Of a stretch of 64,000 nt of DNA, positions 60,601 through 64,000 are shown piece by piece. The translations under genes were made by a program, and so were the position numbers. Every line of letters starts with the position of its first letter. Position 1 is the stretch's first letter. The stretch comes from Phoronis australis (taxonomy: Eukaryota > Phoronida > Phoronidae): contig NMRA01000056.1 in NCBI GenBank assembly GCA_002633005.1, positions 1,085,521 through 1,149,520 on the forward strand, given 5' to 3'. The notes beneath the pieces were generated by a model that made no database searches, was not told where the DNA came from, and worked only from the letters and a program-made list of their open reading frames with translations.

Positions 60601-63088
60601 ATATGTACATGCGTTATATGTATATCTTAATGAACCAAAAATTACGTCTCAGGTGTTCCGTTCAATGGGCCTGGCTGAGGGCCTGCGTGCGTCTGATGCA
60701 ACGTGTATCGGATCACGTGTTATTTTTATTTTGTCGATGCTAAAACAATGAAAGAATTTTATAATCTAAACTTTACATGAAATTCAAAATAGGCTACACC
60801 TTAATGGGATGTAGAGTTTCAATTCCAGGGATTTCACCAACAGCGAGGCTCTTGTTTTTCAAATGCATTGTGGGATGAATGTCAACTTGTAAACTTTTGG
60901 TGACATCACAGATAACTGACATGTAATCCGAGTTAATTATAAGTTGTGTTTTAGGAGGTGAAATTTCTTCTCACTGTGAACGGATAATGTGTGCCTTGAG
61001 AATTCTTTGCATTGATTTGCTAGTCTAAGCATGAATTCAACACGTTTTGAGGCTCACTTTCAGTTTTATTTGGGCAAGATGGTCGCATAGTCGTATTTGC
61101 ACCAAAAAGGATAATGTAGTGGACCAGTGCTTTCAATTCTGGTGCGCTCATGCCACAAGTGTTTTTCTCCAAGATGTTGTTTAAACTTCACCAGATTATC
61201 TGTGACGTCACCGAATGTTTACGAGCTAACAACTGCCCCACAATGCACTTGAAAAACGATGACAGCGTGGTAGACGATATTTCCGAGTTGCACCACGTAC
61301 TGGACCCCTTTACAGGAATTAATTCCAACTTTCAAATGGAAGAGTCATCTCATTTTTGACCATGGAGACAGTTTTTCCTCGTAGCTATGTAATTTCCAGT
61401 GCATAAAACGAGAGGACTCGAGAATTTCAGCACAAGGCAGGGGAAGACTCAAAAAATGTTTCCTTGGCAGCATCAGGGAGACTTAAATAAAAGCAACACT
61501 ACAAACACTATCACAAGCCAAACCTTTCTTTTTGGTCTTGTCTGCAGTTGGTTTGTTCTCTTTGTTATCCGTTTTGAGAGTCTTGGGAGGTGAAGCGTCC
61601 CGCGTCTTTGTTTTCTGTTTAGGTGAGATAGGTTTCTCAGCTTTCACTTCAGGAGTCGGTTCCGGCGATACCGATTTCTGACGTTGTATTCGTTCTTTGT
61701 CTTTTAACAGCTTTTCCTGTTAACACAATCCGCAGTGATAAGTAAATTCAAAAACTTGAGAATGTTTAAATGATTTCAAAATTAATCTATCATTAATATA
61801 TTCATGGTCTTTCCAAAATCAGATAAGGCAACAAAATTATCTTTCCAGACAATTAAAAGGTCATCCTAAATTAAAGGCATATAGTGATGGACAACCTGAG
61901 ATGCGCAGCTAGTTTGACCATTATTCTTTGACGCATACATGTTTCAACAGCAAGAGTAGTTTTGTTTTCATTTTCTGACTACGCATATGAAAATGGATCT
62001 TCATTCCAACTGATGGGATTGAAATGTTTCATTAACATTACCTTGTCAGCTTTGTACAGTTTATGCATCTCTTGCAGTGGTGACACCTTCTGGCCTGCTT
62101 CATCAAGATCATCGCGCGACCCAGACCGCGACCTTCGACCTCTACCCTTATCTCCTTCACCACTGCCCTGGAATAATTATATAAGCTTCGAATGAATTTC
62201 ACGCAACATTTCCAAAGAATCATCGATTTTCCCGATATTTTTGCACTACATTTATCTATCAATGACCTATCAATTCCATACAAACAAAGTGATTAAGTGA
62301 GCGCTGGTTTGCTATTTGATAAATCCTACAAAACTTGTCAATTCCAGCTAGAGTTACACATATCTTTTCTTAAGCGGGCGCAGTACATATATTCAAAACC
62401 AAATTGCAGTTTTTGAAATTACGAGCTGCACATAGACGTCTTCGTATTTCTAACTAATTTTCCATCAGCTTTTGTTGTCAGTTGTCGCGTGAAGGCCAGT
62501 GTACCAACCCGATTTTTCCTCGGCTCTCGGAATTTCTTATCGGCAATCAAACCAACGCACACAATCCGATTTTTCATGACTGGCTATCACGCTTGCCATT
62601 CTTTTTTGCATCATACCTGAAATCCTAGCAGTTGTTGAATTTGAGCTCGGTCGTGACAAATAATCGGTTTCAAGCTAACACCATGCAAGAAGACGTGACA
62701 TACTCTTCGGCAACCTGCCATTTTGTCCAAAAGCTGTACAATTGTGAACCACCACAAACAAATGATTTTTTATTGGCGTCATTGTCGCTGGCCTTATTTT
62801 ATGCAGAAATGACGAGACACCACTCTTTGACTAGGCATTCATTCACAGGATACAGACAAAAGGGAGAAGGCAGAAACACAACTAAATAGCCATCAGCCAC
62901 TTGTGCTTGAAAGTTTTTGGCATTTTGGACCATACCTCGGTCTGTCGTTTTTCCATTGTCTGTGTCTTCGTATTCCACTGGATGTCATCATTGCCAGAGG
63001 TCACCTGACGCATTGCCAGATTTCGGGCGTGTCTCTGCTTCTCCTTGTTTTCCTTGGGGTAGGGTGTGGGTGGACGTATCGTCTTACC
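54550..63088 (-). CDS. Low-complexity scaffold protein ending in an Erbin/Densin-type PDZ domain, 3' part of gene
   Basis: Nine exons join in phase: 63088-62936, 62167-62042, 61716-61524, 60447-60297, 59898-59340, 59004-57819, 56366-56152, 55487-55320 and 54669-54550. They make 956 codons plus TGA, and the frame is open at the 5' side. In order the product shows Lys/Glu-rich segments, an Arg/Tyr/Asp/His-rich region, a long Ser/Pro/Gln-rich region with PPPQFH repeats, a Pro-rich linker and one C-terminal PDZ. The PDZ has the GLGF-type loop (GLGFSIAGG) and GNPFRDNDLGIFVTKVQ, GPASRALRPGDKIIEVNG. This is closest to the C-terminal PDZ of Erbin/LRRC7 (LAP family), which binds C-terminal peptides at junctions and synapses. 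LAP proteins start with leucine-rich repeats; if present they lie beyond the window. PDZ assignment is firm, family assignment tentative. Confidence 0.85.
54793..54868. mobile_element. Fold-back element remnant related to the 57.5-kb copy
   Basis: CATTTTGGGAACCAGTTTGC pairs with AAGCTGGTTCTCAAAATG across a short loop. The TTTTGAGAACCAG core is shared with 57535-57643. It lies in the intron between exons 8 and 9 of the PDZ gene. Confidence 0.55.
55320..55487 (-). CDS. PDZ-scaffold gene, exon 8: first two-thirds of PDZ domain
   Basis: Exactly 56 codons between TTTGTCAG and GAG/GTGAGC. It starts LSVVIQKSPGLGFSIAGG, with the carboxylate-binding GLGF loop, followed by SPGNPFRDNDLGIFVTKVQ and GPASRALRPGDKIIE. 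The GNPFR-(D/P)-(N/D)-D-x-GIFVT(K/R)VQ wording is characteristic, to my knowledge, of Erbin/LRRC7 PDZ domains rather than of DLG or Scribble PDZ1-3. This is the best-supported functional exon of the gene. Confidence 0.95.
55630..55790. mobile_element. Family-3 element end in the intron between exons 7 and 8 of the PDZ gene
   Basis: ACCCTAGAAAAATGTCCAAA and TCTGGCCAACTTCAGGAAAT, then GTGAAACCTTCAGATACTAT, matches the 33.97-kb element and its internal GAAACTTTCAGATGC. Weaker relatives are at 43634-43750 and 48711-48830. Confidence 0.5.
56152..56366 (-). CDS. PDZ-scaffold gene, exon 7: Pro-rich linker
   Basis: 215 bases, acceptor CTATTCAG, donor TTG/GTATGT. It encodes YPPGMMPPPNRAPPPLTSPS and SIVPPPDRDPPSLPTSRETT, then NLDSGHGSMDQQDMMGSLPI. 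It is a proline-rich linker placed directly before the PDZ exon, to which it joins in phase 0 (VNKSNL/LSVVIQ). Confidence 0.88.
57535..57643. mobile_element. 109-bp fold-back element with perfect 9-bp target-site duplication
   Basis: The arm GGTAATGGTCTGATATAACG pairs with the far end CGTTATATCAGACTATTGCC, and pairing continues through GTGCCGAATTTTGAGAACCAG. The element is flanked by identical GATGAGGCC at 57526-57534 and 57644-57652. A 9-bp duplication fits Mutator-like transposition. It lies in the intron between exons 6 and 7. Confidence 0.8.
57819..59004 (-). CDS. PDZ-scaffold gene, exon 6: long Ser/Pro/Gln-rich region with PPPQFH repeats
   Basis: 1,186 bases, acceptor TTTTCAG, donor ACAG/GTGAGT, phase 1 out. 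It begins DGSSSRKGLPPYQGAPPYG. It is rich in Ser, Pro, Asn, Gln and His and almost certainly disordered. Near its end (about 57962-58067) an 8-residue unit of the type PPPQFHEA is repeated about four times, coded by 24-bp DNA repeats. Pro-rich runs could bind SH3, WW or EVH1 domains. It ends YERVERLTG. Confidence 0.88.
59340..59898 (-). CDS. PDZ-scaffold gene, exon 5: His/Arg/Tyr/Asp-rich region
   Basis: 559 bases, acceptor GGTTTTCAG, donor CAG/GTAGGG. It starts SVNYWQNPPPKAPS, has a run HHHHGNYLRGGYPRHRHRHH, then repeated Tyr-Ser-Asp-type words (YESDTASVGYRSDYDFHG, YSSDRDGVKSE, GYGSDIDTRS). It ends with the more ordered NWKNQLYAVLEQRRKERSRK, which looks like an amphipathic helix. The repeats suggest an intrinsically disordered, phosphorylatable segment. 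Confidence 0.87.
60297..60447 (-). CDS. PDZ-scaffold gene, exon 4
   Basis: 151 bases, acceptor TTCCAG, donor AACAG/GTAAAC, phase 1 in and phase 2 out. It encodes KDKVKSPNAEDDDGGFLQA, then a segment with VYRSDSDLTRAQ and NAPNVLSPNR. It is polar, acidic in the first half, with no recognised domain. Confidence 0.82.
60488..60602 (+). mobile_element. tRNA-derived SINE in an intron of the PDZ gene
   Basis: An A-box-like TGGCTTAGTGAATGTCC and a B-box GGTTCAAATCCC are spaced as in a tRNA promoter. The tail AGACCCTTGAGTCAGGTCTC is shared with the copies at 11.3 and 12.9 kb. It lies antisense within the intron between exons 3 and 4. Confidence 0.65.
61524..61716 (-). CDS. PDZ-scaffold gene, exon 3: Lys/Glu/Pro-rich segment
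   Basis: 193 bases, phase 0 in, phase 1 out, acceptor TTAACAG. It encodes EKLLKDKERIQRQKS, probably helical, then SPEPTPEVKAEKP and a Lys-rich stretch with several Ser-Pro and Thr-Pro pairs, possible proline-directed kinase sites. The donor AAAG/GTTTGG is weak, but the join with exon 4 restores Asp in frame. Confidence 0.78.
62042..62167 (-). CDS. PDZ-scaffold gene, exon 2: Gly/Arg/Ser and acidic segment
   Basis: 42 codons, phase 0 on both sides, acceptor TTCCAG, donor AAG/GTAATG. It encodes GSGEGDKGRGRRSRSGS followed by LQEMHKLYKADK. The second half could start a short helix that continues into the next exon (EKLLKDKERIQRQ). The stretch is basic and likely disordered. Confidence 0.8.
62936..63088 (-). 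CDS. PDZ-scaffold gene, exon 1 of those visible
   Basis: 51 codons, phase 0 on both sides. The acceptor is CTGTACAG just above 63088 and the donor is GAG/GTATGG below 62936. It encodes a charged segment beginning GKTIRPPTPYPKENKEKQRH and containing NLAMRQVTSGNDDIQWNTK. No domain is recognised. Earlier exons must lie at higher coordinates; none was identified between 63,089 and 64,000. Confidence 0.8.
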
Positions 63089-64000
63089 CTGTACAGCAGA
63101 ATACAGACCGTGTTATGAATGTGAGGGTCGCTGGCATTAGAATTCAATCAGCCCACATTTGGTTGAACTCCTGCTCCCTTGTTTTCCAAATTTTCACTTT
63201 TAAATACCCACACTCAGTTATGAGCCCACCTTTATTCATACAGGCAAGATTTTTGACTCCTTAAAGCACTGCACACATAAATGCTTACTTCACCTCCTAA
63301 AACACACGCATTTTGCTTAACTTTAACTTCCAAGCACCACATTATATGCATTCTGTCGGTAAACTTTCTAATCTAATTACTCTGCACAAAGTGGCTCGCA
63401 ACTGTCTAGTAATTAACCCATAATTGGCAGTTTATGTAAACGCCAACCCAAATTTTTTTAAAAAAAACTTTAACACCCAAACACGGCTTAGCACCCATCC
63501 TTTTACTTTTAAGATTTTCAATTTACACAGGCTGACACTTTTTACATTTTATATGGAAAGGTTTTATCAAGTGTAGATTCCACGTTTTTTGGACATTTTA
63601 AAATGAGACTGGCAACGGCATGACTTCCGGGAGGAGCAGGAAATGAATAAAATGTCTACAGTCAGTCACTCTGCATGAAAATAATTGCCAAAATCGTCAT
63701 TTTTTTGATTTTCAAAGGCTCGTCATCTTATCAGTGACAAATAATCAAAATTTTATCACAAGATGTTTCATGACACCAGCACCCTACAAACTATTCCAAC
63801 GTCAAAATTTCCTTAAAATTTCTATTCTTGAGAATTTCAATAAAAATAAAATTTCATTTTACCTCCACTGCATAGATAAACAATTTGTGTGTTCTACACA
63901 TTCAAATTTAATAACGAGCAAGACTACATATCAATTATTCACTAAACACATGGGTTCACAACAATGATATACATGAGGCAATGTAGAATAGAATGAAATC
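63089..64000 (-). other. Upstream intron of the PDZ-scaffold gene
   Basis: AT-rich sequence before the acceptor of the first visible exon. No further exon was identified up to the window edge. Confidence 0.6.

Overview
This is eukaryotic nuclear DNA from an invertebrate animal. Coding sequence is confined to short exons with GT-AG borders in consistent phase. The introns are AT-rich and crowded with tRNA-derived SINEs, small inverted-repeat elements and satellites. Both protein genes belong to animal-only families. One 329-bp segment is present twice at about 4% divergence with a single N between the copies, which suggests two haplotypes of a very polymorphic, probably marine, invertebrate. 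I cannot name the species or phylum.

Layout: (1) 1-32,571 holds no exon I can defend. It contains SINEs, a 360-bp palindrome, several fold-back elements, tandem repeats and two duplications that touch assembly Ns. It is either upstream intron of the next gene or intergenic. (2) 32,578-48,005, plus strand: the last four exons of a SYDE/SYD-1-type Rho GTPase-activating protein, carrying a C2 domain and a complete RhoGAP domain with its arginine finger. Its 7.8-kb first visible intron carries a 1.45-kb element with a higher-order internal repeat. Its 4.9-kb second intron starts with repeats that look copied from the exon/donor junction, followed by a 36-bp satellite. (3) 48,006-54,488: the tail-to-tail intergenic interval, with polyadenylation signals and small transposons. 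(4) 54,550-63,088, minus strand: the last nine exons (956 codons plus stop) of a long, low-complexity scaffold protein ending in one PDZ domain. That PDZ is closest, as far as I can recognise, to the C-terminal PDZ of Erbin and Densin-180 (LAP family). The 5' part of this gene lies beyond 64,000.

The two genes are convergent and share no regulatory region. Members of both families act at synapses or cell junctions: SYD-1/SYDE in presynaptic assembly and Rho signalling, LAP PDZ proteins in membrane scaffolding. A link between these two particular genes is only a guess. The most unusual sequence features are the junction-like minisatellite at 41,624-42,300, the higher-order-repeat element at 39,908-41,359, the palindrome at 6,332-6,692, a fold-back element with a perfect 9-bp target duplication at 57,535-57,643, and a coding-like 24-codon stretch just past the stop of the PDZ gene.
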